A stretch of 18,956 bases of DNA from JAIVJN01 sp036732565 (GCA_036732565.1 DAINCF010000070.1:1-18956); one strand, 5' to 3'. Shown: positions 1-7,008, numbered from the stretch's first letter. Numbers and translations are program-made. The notes: generated by a model from the letters alone, not told the origin.

Positions 1-375
1 CAGCTGCTCCACGCCGACGATGCCACGGGTGCCCTCGAGGCGAGCAGCCTCCCGACGAGCGGCGCCACCATGTGGGGAGCGCCGGGCGACATCCCAGTCG
101 CCGCAGACTACGACGGCGATCTCCTGACCGACATTGCCGTGTTTCGGCCAAGCGACGCGACATGGTGGATTCGGTACAACAACCTGTTCTTTCACTCGTT
201 TCAGTTTGGCCAGCCTGGAGATATGCCCGTGCCGGCCGACTACGATCACGACGGCAAGACCGACCTGGCCGTGTGGCGACCATCGGACGGCGGCTTCTAC
301 GTCTCGTTCAGCTCGAACCCAGCCGCGGGCCTCGTGACCTTTCTCGGGATGCTGGGCGACATTCCGATCCCGTAG
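1..375 (+). CDS. FG-GAP/VCBS-like repeat protein, C-terminal end (partial)
   Basis: The reading frame is open from the first base of the window, so the gene starts upstream and only the last 124 residues are visible. Two consecutive copies of a calcium-loop repeat can be read. Each has a G-x-P-G-D-x-P-V-x-A-D-Y-D core followed by D-G-x-x-T-D-x-A-V-[FW]-R-P-S-D, and a third copy is cut short just before the stop (LGDIPIP). This is the pattern of FG-GAP/VCBS-type beta-propeller repeats, usually found in secreted or surface proteins, often as the tail behind another domain. The N-terminal domain and any signal peptide are outside the window, so the overall function is unknown. The gene converges on the acetyltransferase that ends 7 nt away on the other strand. 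Confidence 0.85.
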   Translation, partial: QLLHADDATGALEASSLPTSGATMWGAPGDIPVAADYDGDLLTDIAVFRPSDATWWIRYNNLFFHSFQFGQPGDMPVPADYDHDGKTDLAVWRPSDGGFYVSFSSNPAAGLVTFLGMLGDIPIP

Positions 376-382
376 CAGTCGC

Positions 383-697
383 TCAGGAGACGAAGTCAGG
401 GGCGACGAGATCAGCGTACTCGGCGTGGCGCTTGATGTAGGCGGCGACGAACGGACAGAACGGCTCGATGTGCAGCCCTTCGTGCCGAACGTAGTCGAGC
501 AGGGCGCGTGCGAGGTGGTCGCCGATCTTCTTGCCGCGGAGCGCGGCCGGCACTTCGGTGTGCATCGCGGACAGGCGCTTTCCGGCCATGCGGAAGCCGA
601 TGTAGGCGACGTGACCGTCGACCGAGAGCTCGATCCGGCCACCGGCGAGATCGAGCGTGATCGGGCGCTCCGTGCCGTCGACCGTCACGGTACTCAT
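383..697 (-). CDS. Small GNAT-like N-acetyltransferase (COG2388/NATD1-like)
   Basis: This 104-residue protein has the features of the short COG2388-type GNAT fold: a beta strand with the H-T-E-V-P motif, the acetyl-CoA binding turn L-R-G-K-K-I-G-D-H-L (about residues 53-62), and the C-terminal C-P-F-V-A-x-Y-I-x-R-H-x-E-Y block. The length is normal for this compact family. The physiological substrate of these proteins is generally unknown. The ATG at 695-697 is the natural start; no strong Shine-Dalgarno precedes it, but an AT-rich TAATAT lies about 10 nt upstream on the coding strand, so the leader is probably very short. The 13-bp repeat array begins 20 nt upstream. Confidence 0.85.
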   Translation of the reverse strand: MSTVTVDGTERPITLDLAGGRIELSVDGHVAYIGFRMAGKRLSAMHTEVPAALRGKKIGDHLARALLDYVRHEGLHIEPFCPFVAAYIKRHAEYADLVAPDFVS

Positions 698-716
698 GAA
701 TCAAATATTACGTCCG

Positions 717-799
717 TTCCTCACCAGGGTGCCACACAGGCATTCCTCACCAGTTCCACACGCAGGCTCAACGAGGGTTCCGCGGAGGTTCTTCACATC
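717..799 (-). repeat. Left arm of head-to-head 13-bp degenerate repeat array
   Basis: Read on the - strand, this stretch is a run of seven units of 11-13 bp, each ending in GGAA, AGAA, GGCA or similar: CCCTGGTGAGGAA, TGCCTGTGTGGCA, CTGGTGAGGAA, CCTGCGTGTGGAA, CCCTCGTTGAG, CCTCCGCGGAA, GATGTGAAGAA. The same unit recurs on the opposite strand at 809-947, so the two arms point away from each other and can base-pair imperfectly. There are no spacers between units. Confidence 0.8.
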
Positions 800-808
800 C
801 TAGCTGCA

Positions 809-947
809 CCACTGTGAGGAACCTCATCCAAAACCTCCGCATGGAACCCAACCTCCGTGAGGAACCTCCGCGTGGAACCGAACCTCTGTGAGGAACCACC
901 GCGTGGCACCGACGTGCGGCACCCTCGTGTGGAACGCTCCTGTGGAG
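809..947 (+). repeat. Right arm of head-to-head 13-bp degenerate repeat array
   Basis: On the + strand this is a run of twelve units, most exactly 13 bp, with the approximate consensus CC-T-C-C/T-G-T/C-G-A/T-G-G-A-A. Examples are CCACTGTGAGGAA, CCTCCGCATGGAA, CCTCCGTGAGGAA, CCTCCGCGTGGAA, CCTCTGTGAGGAA and CCCTCGTGTGGAA. Two 5-nt truncated units (CCCAA, CCGAA) interrupt the period and make a 31-nt higher-order repeat. The array ends only 17 nt before the sigma factor start codon, so the operon promoter lies in or beside it. The GGAAC string created at each unit junction resembles the -35 element favoured by many ECF sigma factors; whether that matters is unproven. Confidence 0.85.
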
Positions 948-949
948 TG

Positions 950-955
950 TAGAAT
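950..955 (+). promoter_or_regulatory. Possible -10 element for the sigma-CHAT operon
   Basis: TAGAAT differs from the housekeeping -10 consensus by one base. No convincing -35 hexamer stands 16-18 nt upstream; instead the last GGAAC of the repeat array lies at 931-935. A start about 7 nt downstream would give a nearly leaderless mRNA for the TTG-initiated sigma gene. This is a weak call. Confidence 0.3.
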
Positions 956-964
956 CGCTGCGAT

Positions 965-1528
965 TTGCCCAGTTTGATCCGCTACGAATTCGACGCAACG
1001 TATTTGCAGCAATTGGCGGCCGGCGACCCGGAGGTCGAGCGACACTTCACCGAGTACTTCAACACCCTCCTGGTCGCGAAGCTCAGGTCTCGCCTGCGCT
1101 CGCCGTCGCTCGTCGAAGACGCCAAGCAGGAGACGTTTCTGCGCGTGCTGACGACCATCCGGACCAAGGGCCTGACGTCGCCTGGCGGGCTTGGGGCGTT
1201 CGTCAACACCGTCTGCAACAACGTGCTGTTCGAGCTCTACCGTAGCGAGTCCAAGCTGTCGCTCGAGCTGGACGAAGAGGACGCGCCCGAGCCTGCCGCG
1301 ACCGAGGCGTCCGTGGAATCGCATCTCCTGAGCAACGAGGATCGCGCGCGGGTCCGGCGGGCCGTCGATACGCTCCCGGCGAAGGACCGCCTGCTGCTGC
1401 AGTGGCTGTTCTTCGACGAGCGCGACAAGGACGACATCTGCCGGGAGCTCGGCGTGGACCGCGAGTACCTACGGGTATTGGTGCACCGGGCAAAGGGACG
1501 GGCTAAACAGGCCCTGACGGACCGATGA
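965..1528 (+). CDS. ECF-type RNA polymerase sigma factor
   Basis: This 187-residue sigma-70-family protein has only the two domains typical of ECF (group 4) factors. Sigma2 spans about residues 25-100, with the core-binding segment around SLVEDAKQETFLRVL and the following GGLGAFVNTVCNNVLFELYR helix. Sigma4 spans about residues 131-185, ending in a helix-turn-helix (DICRELGVDREYLRVLVHRA). No ATG exists near the start; TTG at 965 or TTG at 974 are the candidates, and neither has a clear Shine-Dalgarno. The zinc-finger anti-sigma gene follows after 52 nt, which fits an autoregulated sigma/anti-sigma pair. The downstream genes are likely targets in the same transcript. The specific ECF group and the inducing signal cannot be assigned by eye. 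Confidence 0.9.
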   Translation: MPSLIRYEFDATYLQQLAAGDPEVERHFTEYFNTLLVAKLRSRLRSPSLVEDAKQETFLRVLTTIRTKGLTSPGGLGAFVNTVCNNVLFELYRSESKLSLELDEEDAPEPAATEASVESHLLSNEDRARVRRAVDTLPAKDRLLLQWLFFDERDKDDICRELGVDREYLRVLVHRAKGRAKQALTDR

Positions 1529-1580
1529 CAGCCGAGCTAGTGAGTTTCTGTGAAACGTTCCGACCGGTCCGATCACTAGG

Positions 1581-2231
1581 ATGAACGAAGCGACCATGCG
1601 GCACGATCAAGCGGTCATATCGAAGGCGGCGGAACGATACCTGCTCGAGGAGATGGCGGAGCTCGAGCGATATCGCTTCGAGGCCCATTACTTCGAATGT
1701 CCCGAGTGCGCGGAGGAGATCCGGCTGGGGATGGCGCTGAAAGAGGCGACCGCGGAAGCGCCGGCATCGGGGCAAACCGCCAAGGAGAAGCCGGGATCCC
1801 GTCCGAGTCCGTTGCGCCTGGTCTCGCTCGCGGCCGCCGCGGCCCTGTTCATGGCCGTCGGCTATCAGTCGCTGGTGGTCATCCCGGAGCTGGAGTCGAT
1901 CGCCCGCCCGCAGGCGTTGGCGCCGGTCGTGCTGCGGCCGGTGAGCCGCGGCGCCGACACCGAGATCAGTCTTCAGCCTGGCGTGCCGTTCGTCTCGATG
2001 TCGCTGGACGTCAACCTCGACCCGCTGCCGCCAGAGCTCCAGTACGACCTCGCGACCGACCAGAGCACGGTGGTGGCATCTGGGCGAGTGTCGGCGCCGC
2101 CGCCGGGCACACCGCTCCTGCTGCTCGTTCCCAGCAAGGTGATGGCGCCCGGCCGTTACACCTTGGCCCTCCGCGCGGCCGATGGCTCCGGCAGCACACT
2201 TTCCTACCGCTTTGTCGTCGTGACACAGTAA
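1581..2231 (+). CDS. Membrane-anchored zinc-finger anti-sigma factor (zf-HC2-like)
   Basis: The 216-residue protein has three parts. Residues 15-50 form a short helical domain with H36-x3-C40-x2-C43, the zinc-binding HxxxCxxC signature of ZAS anti-sigma factors that hold ECF sigma factors inactive. Residues 79-100 are a single hydrophobic transmembrane segment. Residues 115-216 are a beta-rich domain ending in a strand-like SYRFVV, which would lie in the periplasm if the N-terminus is cytoplasmic. The gene follows the sigma gene and precedes the unknown protein by 36 nt. ATG 1581 has AGG directly adjacent; ATG 1596 is an alternative start and would not remove the zinc motif. The anti-sigma role comes from the motif and context; the partner being the adjacent sigma factor is inferred. 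Confidence 0.82.
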   Translation: MNEATMRHDQAVISKAAERYLLEEMAELERYRFEAHYFECPECAEEIRLGMALKEATAEAPASGQTAKEKPGSRPSPLRLVSLAAAAALFMAVGYQSLVVIPELESIARPQALAPVVLRPVSRGADTEISLQPGVPFVSMSLDVNLDPLPPELQYDLATDQSTVVASGRVSAPPPGTPLLLLVPSKVMAPGRYTLALRAADGSGSTLSYRFVVVTQ

Positions 2232-2267
2232 TCTCTCGGCACGCAATCTCCACAACGACAGGACACC

Positions 2268-3197
2268 ATGGAACTGACACGCAGGTTCGTTTTCCGCGCG
2301 AACGCGTCAGCGCACGGCGGGCAGATCTTGCGCCGCGACGACGCGCGCCTGAGCAAGCCTGACATCTTGATCACCGGCGCCACGAGCTCGCTCACCGTCG
2401 TCGGCGGCCGATCGATCGGGCAGTCGAGGCCCGCGAAGTTCGTGGACGGCTTCGTGCGCGTGGGCGAGGCGCAGACAGAAGCCATCGCCACGTTCGACGA
2501 TTTCAAACGGGCAGTGCTCATGTCGCGCGGCGACGTGCCCGAGGACTCGCTGACCACGACGACCACCGTGGGCGCGTCGGTCGAGGATGTGGTCTTCGGA
2601 AAGGGTCCCAAGGCGCTGCTCGGCGAACAGCCACCCGACGGTCGCGGGCATCCGCGTCTGAGCATCGGGTGGGTTGGGGGGCAGCTGATCTCGTTCAGCG
2701 GCAAACCCGGGGACGAGCCCTCGGTCAAGATCGTTCCCAAGAAGACATCAATCGACGAGGTCGTCATCGATGGCTTCCCGCTGAAAGTCACGCTCAACAA
2801 GAGCCTCTTCGAACAGCTCGATACGTTCTCGAAGGTGCAGACCGCGAGCGCCGACGCCACCTTCATGCAAGACACGAAAGACTGCTTGTTCCGTGAAGCC
2901 AGGCCGACTGCGCGCGCCGACGGATCGACCGGAGCCGTACGTCCAGAGACGGTAATCCTGGGCACGATGGTGGGCGAACTGGCATGGGGTAGAAGGGGCA
3001 AGCACCCGACGGCGACGCTCACACGCCATGGCGTGATCGTCCCGGACTTCGGCACCGTGTACTTCGGCGAGATCCTCATGAGCCCGGAGTCGCGACGCGT
3101 CACGATGGTTCGGGTGAAGTTCGGCTCGCCCGTCGGCGGGTACTATGCGTGCTCGGAGTACGACCAGAACGGCGGCTGGTATCCTCCGGCTCCGTGA
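2268..3197 (+). CDS. Unknown protein in the sigma-CHAT operon
   Basis: I do not recognise this 309-residue protein. It has no signal peptide and no transmembrane segment, so it is predicted to be cytoplasmic. The sequence alternates short strand-like stretches with Gly/Pro/Thr-rich turns (for example a T-T-T-T-T-V run near residue 101 and VVIDGFPLKVTLNKSLFEQL near 163-182), suggesting a mostly beta fold. Only two cysteines are visible (near residues 205 and 297), and the C-terminus is Tyr/Trp/Pro rich (GGYYACSEYD, GGWYPPAP). No catalytic motif was found. It sits between the anti-sigma gene (36 nt) and the CHAT lipoprotein gene (19 nt to the chosen start), on the same strand, so it is probably a functional partner. 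Being a substrate or effector of the CHAT peptidase is one option, without direct evidence and in tension with the predicted localisation. Confidence 0.8.
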   Translation: MELTRRFVFRANASAHGGQILRRDDARLSKPDILITGATSSLTVVGGRSIGQSRPAKFVDGFVRVGEAQTEAIATFDDFKRAVLMSRGDVPEDSLTTTTTVGASVEDVVFGKGPKALLGEQPPDGRGHPRLSIGWVGGQLISFSGKPGDEPSVKIVPKKTSIDEVVIDGFPLKVTLNKSLFEQLDTFSKVQTASADATFMQDTKDCLFREARPTARADGSTGAVRPETVILGTMVGELAWGRRGKHPTATLTRHGVIVPDFGTVYFGEILMSPESRRVTMVRVKFGSPVGGYYACSEYDQNGGWYPPAP

Positions 3198-3216
3198 GGA
3201 TTCGAGGCGCGAGCCT

Positions 3217-5829
3217 TTGCGAATTGCGAGTGGTGCGTTCGTCGCGCTCTTCACGCTCTTCGCGTGCAGCGAGACACGAGAGAGCCCACGGGAGACGCTG
3301 CAGCGCGCGGGCGCGGCACTCAGGGCAGGACGACTGGCGGAGGCCGCTACGCTCGCGCGCGACGGTGCTCAACACGCCGGGGACAACGCCGATCTCGCAT
3401 TGCGGTGGGAGCTCCGCCTGCTGGAGGCCGAGAGTTATCTGCTGCAGCTGCAGCGCGAACCAGCGGCGGCAATTCTCGAAGAGCCTCTGCCCGAAGCGTC
3501 GGCGTTTGATTCGCTGCGGCCGCGACGAGCGTACCTCGCGGCATATTTGCAGGTTCTAACCGGACAATCCGACGCGGCGATGGCGGCGCTCTCCACGGTC
3601 GCCGCCGAAGCACAAGCGGCTGGACTCCCGGAGGTTGCACTCGATGCCACGATCCTCCGCGCTCAGCGCTTGCTACGCCAGGGTAAGTTCGATGTCGCCG
3701 ACCGCACCCTGCTGGACGCGCTGAACGAGACCACCGACGCAGTTGCCTACCAGCGCGGCGCGGTGCTCTTGAACCTCGGCATGAGCCGTTTCGTCCGGAG
3801 TCGATTCGACGAAGCGCTCGGGTACTTCGAGCAGGTCCTGACCGATCGCTCGATCGAGTCGTCGATGGTTCATCGGATCGCGCTTGCGAATGCGGGCGTC
3901 TGCTATTCGCGCCTCGGCGACTTCGATCGCGCCGTCGCCGCTCAGCAACGCGCGGCCGAAGGGCACGAACGAGCCGGCCTCAAGCAATATCACCAACTGG
4001 CACTCGGCGAGCTCGGCGTCACGCTGCTCCTGCAGGGACAGCGTTCACAAGGTCTGGCTCACCTGCAGCGCGCGCTCGACATCGCGACGGCGGAAGGGTA
4101 CTCGAATGATGCCGCGTACTGGGCAGGCGACCTCGCGCAAGCGTACGGTGACGTCCAGGACTGGGACCGAGCCGAGCATTTCAACAACCGCGCTATCGAG
4201 CTCAAGAAGGCCGCCGGTTCGACGAGGGTCATGTACAACCTCTACAATCGGGCCCGAATCCTGAACGGTCGGGGGCGCAGCAGCGAATCCATCGCGGCGT
4301 TCGAGGAAGCGATCCAAAGTGCCGGCGACGACCCATACCCGGCCTGGTTGTCACATGCCGGCCTGGCGCTCGTCCACTATCAGTCCAAGCGCATCGAGTT
4401 GGCGATTACGCACTACGAGAAGGCGCTCAGCCTCATCGAACGAACGCGCGCCGACCTTCTCACGCGCGAGTACCGGCTCACCTTCCTGTCTCGACTGATC
4501 AGCTTCCACCAAGACTACGTCGACGCGCTGATGGAACACGGCGATATCGAGCGCGCGTTGGAAGTCGCCGAGTCGAGTCGCGCGCGAGTGCTGGCTGAAC
4601 GTCAGGGCGTCGCGCGCCCGGGGCGCGTGCCGGCGACTGCCTTCGTCAAGCTCGCCGCGCGCACGCGATCGACGCTGCTCTCGTACTGGCTGGCGCCGGC
4701 GCGATCGTTCGTGTGGATCGTCACTGGCGACGGCATCAAGGCGGTGACGCTTCCCCCTCGCGACGAGATCGCGGCGCTCGTGCGCGGCTATCGGGACTTC
4801 GTCACCATCTCGCTTGCCGACCCGCTCGCGTCAACGACATCGCCTGGCAACAAGCTGGCCGACGTGCTCCTGAAACCCGTCCTCGACGCCGTCCCAACCA
4901 GCCCGACCCGCCTCACCAGCCCCACCAGCCCAAGCATCGTGATCGTCCCGGACGATGCGCTGCACGGGTTGAGCTTCGACATGCTGCCGCTGTCGTCACC
5001 ACAGCCGCACTACTGGATCGAGGACGTGACGGTGACGGTGACACCGTCGCTCGCGCTCGCGGCCGAATCGCAGCCGACGCGCGCGCATGCCGAACGGTCG
5101 CTGCTGCTGGTCGGCGATCCAGCGCACGTCGATCAGACGTTGCCGCCGCTGACGTTCGCGGGCCACGAGCTTTCTGGAATCACGAAGGCGTTCGGCGGGA
5201 AAACCGACACGCTCCGCGGGGCCGAGGCCACGCCCCGCAGCGTCACCGCGCGCCAGCCCGAACGCTACAGCCTGATCCACTTCGCCGCCCACGCCACCGC
5301 TAGCGCCGAGAGCCCACTCGACTCGGCGATCCTGCTGTCGCCAGAACCCTCGGCCGTAGGGGCGGCTCGTGAGCCGCCCCTACAATTGTCAACCAGTCTC
5401 CAGGCCTCCAAGCCTCCAAGCCTCCAGCCGCTCGAGCAGGCCCCAGGCCCCAAGCCTCACGACGCGGGCCTGAGCTACAAGCTGTACGCCCGCGATGTTG
5501 TCGCTCTGCGGTTGACCGCGGATGTCGTGACGCTCTCGGCGTGCCGCAGTGCGGGCGGACGCGCCTATGGCGGCGAAGGGCTCGTGGGGTTTGCCTGGGC
5601 GTTTCTTCGCGCCGGCGCACGCCAGGTGGTCGCGGGGCTGTGGGACGTGGACGATCAGTCCACCGCCCTGCTCATGGAGCGCTTCTATGCGCGCCTCGGC
5701 GCCGGCGCGGCGCCGGCGGTAGCGCTGCGCGACGCCAAGCTCTCGCTGTTGAAGAGCGGGGGCAACTTCCGCAAGCCGTACTACTGGGCGGCGTTCGCGG
5801 TGTTCTCCGCTTCGCTCGATCCGTCCTGA
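3217..5829 (+). CDS. TPR- and CHAT-domain (caspase-like) lipoprotein
   Basis: From TTG 3217 the protein has 870 residues and starts with a lipoprotein signal (MRIASGAFVALF, lipobox L-F-A-C, Cys17); GAGG lies 9 nt upstream. The in-frame ATG at 3145 would overlap the preceding gene by 53 nt and place 24 extra charged residues before the signal, so it is less likely. Residues about 100-420 are tetratricopeptide-like helical repeats. Residues about 490-870 form a CHAT domain, a clan CD peptidase fold, with the catalytic His692 in HFAAHA and Cys776 in TLSACRSAGG both intact, followed by the GFAWAFLRAGA and conserved WDVDD blocks. CHAT peptidases are known to cleave protein partners when TPR parts sense a signal. 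Two stretches (residues 560-572 and about 714-747) are encoded by repeat DNA and look like insertions. The 3' end overlaps a gene on the other strand by 49 nt. Confidence 0.88.
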   Translation: MRIASGAFVALFTLFACSETRESPRETLQRAGAALRAGRLAEAATLARDGAQHAGDNADLALRWELRLLEAESYLLQLQREPAAAILEEPLPEASAFDSLRPRRAYLAAYLQVLTGQSDAAMAALSTVAAEAQAAGLPEVALDATILRAQRLLRQGKFDVADRTLLDALNETTDAVAYQRGAVLLNLGMSRFVRSRFDEALGYFEQVLTDRSIESSMVHRIALANAGVCYSRLGDFDRAVAAQQRAAEGHERAGLKQYHQLALGELGVTLLLQGQRSQGLAHLQRALDIATAEGYSNDAAYWAGDLAQAYGDVQDWDRAEHFNNRAIELKKAAGSTRVMYNLYNRARILNGRGRSSESIAAFEEAIQSAGDDPYPAWLSHAGLALVHYQSKRIELAITHYEKALSLIERTRADLLTREYRLTFLSRLISFHQDYVDALMEHGDIERALEVAESSRARVLAERQGVARPGRVPATAFVKLAARTRSTLLSYWLAPARSFVWIVTGDGIKAVTLPPRDEIAALVRGYRDFVTISLADPLASTTSPGNKLADVLLKPVLDAVPTSPTRLTSPTSPSIVIVPDDALHGLSFDMLPLSSPQPHYWIEDVTVTVTPSLALAAESQPTRAHAERSLLLVGDPAHVDQTLPPLTFAGHELSGITKAFGGKTDTLRGAEATPRSVTARQPERYSLIHFAAHATASAESPLDSAILLSPEPSAVGAAREPPLQLSTSLQASKPPSLQPLEQAPGPKPHDAGLSYKLYARDVVALRLTADVVTLSACRSAGGRAYGGEGLVGFAWAFLRAGARQVVAGLWDVDDQSTALLMERFYARLGAGAAPAVALRDAKLSLLKSGGNFRKPYYWAAFAVFSASLDPS
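4894..4932 (+). repeat. In-frame 9-bp repeats inside the CHAT gene
   Basis: Four and a third units of a 9-bp repeat (CCAACCAGC, CCGACCCGC, CTCACCAGC, CCCACCAGC, CCA) encode a P-T-S/P-T-R/L-T-S/P-T-S tract, residues 560-572 of the CHAT lipoprotein. The tract falls just before the strand IVIVPD that begins a core element of the CHAT fold, so it probably forms an extended loop. The 9-bp unit keeps the reading frame whatever the copy number. Confidence 0.75.
5356..5427 (+). repeat. Palindrome plus 8-bp tandem repeats inside the CHAT domain
   Basis: Positions 5356-5383 are a near-perfect palindrome: arms GTAGGGGCGGCTC and its reverse complement, 13 bp each, separated by 2 nt. Shortly after come four tandem 8-mers at 5396-5427 (GTCTCCAG, GCCTCCAA, GCCTCCAA, GCCTCCAG), then a further C/A-rich stretch (CAGGCCCCAGGCCCCAAG) to about 5455. 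This is the kind of sequence expected between genes, yet it is translated in frame and adds about 34 residues between catalytic His692 and Cys776. Confidence 0.85.
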
Positions 5830-6749
5830 TCGGACCGCCGACGGGCGAGCGCGGCGATGGCGAGACATCCCAGCACCCCCATCAGCGTCGCGTGATAACA
5901 CTGCTCGGTCTCGTCGATGCCAACGTCCGGCAGACGCAGACGCGGCACGAACGCTCCGGATGGTCGCTGCGCTTGTGCGGCGCACGACAGCACCGCTCGT
6001 AACCCATCCGACCACCCGAGACCGAGGCACCACCACGCAAACGCCGACTGGGCCGCCAGGTCGGCATGCCGACGCGCCACCGCCAGGCGCATGGTTCGCT
6101 GGAGCAGCTGCCGCGCGAGACGCGACACCTGGGCCGGCGCCCTGCCGAAGTCCGACTGGCAGAGGATGGCCAGGTGCACGCGGCGCGCGGTCCACTCGTT
6201 CACAGGCTCCAGCTCCAGTCGCCTGATCTCCTGCTCACACGATACGTCGACGTCGCACGACTCGTCGGAGCGAAGCTTGCTCCACCAGTACGCCGTGTCG
6301 ATGCGGTGCTCCTCGCGACCGAACGGCGTGCGAACCGCGGTCGGCGGGCCATAGGTGCGCACGGCCGTCTCGAGCTCGCCGACACGGACGCCGGATTCGG
6401 CGAGCGCCCCCGCGGTCAGGACGAGCGGGCGATACCACGCCGGCGCGCCCGAGCGCGCCCAGGCGATCAACTCGGGCACGGCCAGCCGTTCGACCCAATC
6501 GGCGAGCAAGGCGACGTAGACGCGATCCTCGACCGGCGCCAGCCGGGCCAACGGCTGACAGGCTACGGCGCACTCCGCGGCGGCGACACGCGCGCGGTCG
6601 GCATGCACCCACCGTGACATCGCGACGGCGGGCCGTAGCTCGTCCACGTGGGCGATGATCCAGCCGAGGCCCTTGCGAGCGCGCTGCCCGGCTTCGGTTT
6701 GGAGGGGATGAAGGCTGAAGGCGTCCGCGGAGAGCTCTGGACTCGTCAC
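5781..6749 (-). CDS. Helical protein of unknown function
   Basis: This 322-residue protein is rich in Ala, Arg and Trp and looks entirely alpha-helical, without a signal peptide or long transmembrane segment. The N-terminal part (ARKGLGWIIAHVDELRP, near residues 24-40) and the C-terminal C-Y-H-A-T-L-M-G-V-L block near residue 285 faintly recall the uncharacterised DUF6895 group; this is from memory and low confidence. Cysteines occur in several places (two in SCDVDVSCEQE) but no metal motif is clear. Translation probably begins at GTG 6749. It lies 49 nt downstream of the FeoB-associated gene on the same strand and could be transcribed with the feo genes. Its last 49 nt overlap the CHAT gene end to end, and in that overlap its Gly/Ser/Asn-rich C-terminus is probably unstructured. 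Confidence 0.7.
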   Translation of the reverse strand: MTSPELSADAFSLHPLQTEAGQRARKGLGWIIAHVDELRPAVAMSRWVHADRARVAAAECAVACQPLARLAPVEDRVYVALLADWVERLAVPELIAWARSGAPAWYRPLVLTAGALAESGVRVGELETAVRTYGPPTAVRTPFGREEHRIDTAYWWSKLRSDESCDVDVSCEQEIRRLELEPVNEWTARRVHLAILCQSDFGRAPAQVSRLARQLLQRTMRLAVARRHADLAAQSAFAWWCLGLGWSDGLRAVLSCAAQAQRPSGAFVPRLRLPDVGIDETEQCYHATLMGVLGCLAIAALARRRSDQDGSSEAENTANAAQ

Positions 6750-6798
6750 ATCAGGTAGTGACGGTCACGCACGAACCGTTTCACAACTTCTCGGAACG

Positions 6799-7008
6799 CT
6801 ACCGGACGAGCGTCAAGGGATGCACGTCGCCCTTCGGCTGATGAGCAGACGGCTTGGTGCAGGCGGCCGCCCCGGATGCGCACGAGGGACACGCGGGCGG
6901 CGACTGCCCTTTTCCTGGACGGACCGCGCCGACGATGCGGCGTCCGACCAGCACGAGGGCCGAGGCTGCCACTGACGTCACGATGATGTCCTGGGTGAAC
7001 TCGATCAT
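6799..7008 (-). CDS. FeoB-associated Cys-rich membrane protein
   Basis: The 69-residue product has one N-terminal transmembrane helix (about residues 5-25, DIIVTSVAASALVLVGRR), a short basic linker and a Cys-rich segment C-P-S-C-x6-C. This is the layout of the small FeoB_associated family that accompanies FeoB. I start at the ATG at 7008 because GGGACGAG precedes it by about 4 nt; an upstream in-frame ATG at 7035 would overlap feoB and lacks the support. The gene begins 16 nt after the feoB stop and is surely in the same transcript. The cysteines may bind iron or other metal during Fe(II) transfer; the role is not established. The C-terminal tail after the cysteines is somewhat longer than is usual. 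Confidence 0.85.
   Translation of the reverse strand: MIEFTQDIIVTSVAASALVLVGRRIVGAVRPGKGQSPPACPSCASGAAACTKPSAHQPKGDVHPLTLVR

Noticed and set aside
717..947. Possible CRISPR array upstream of the sigma factor
   Set aside because: Units are 11-13 bp, degenerate and directly adjacent without unique spacers, they reverse orientation at the centre, and no cas gene is nearby.
1503..2255. 250-codon - strand frame opposite the anti-sigma gene
   Set aside because: Arg/His-rich low-quality protein without any motif, fully antisense to a gene with a clear zinc motif and membrane helix.
3145..3216. Upstream ATG start of the CHAT gene
   Set aside because: It overlaps the preceding gene by 53 nt, has no Shine-Dalgarno, and would bury the lipoprotein signal behind 24 charged residues; TTG 3217 gives a textbook lipobox.
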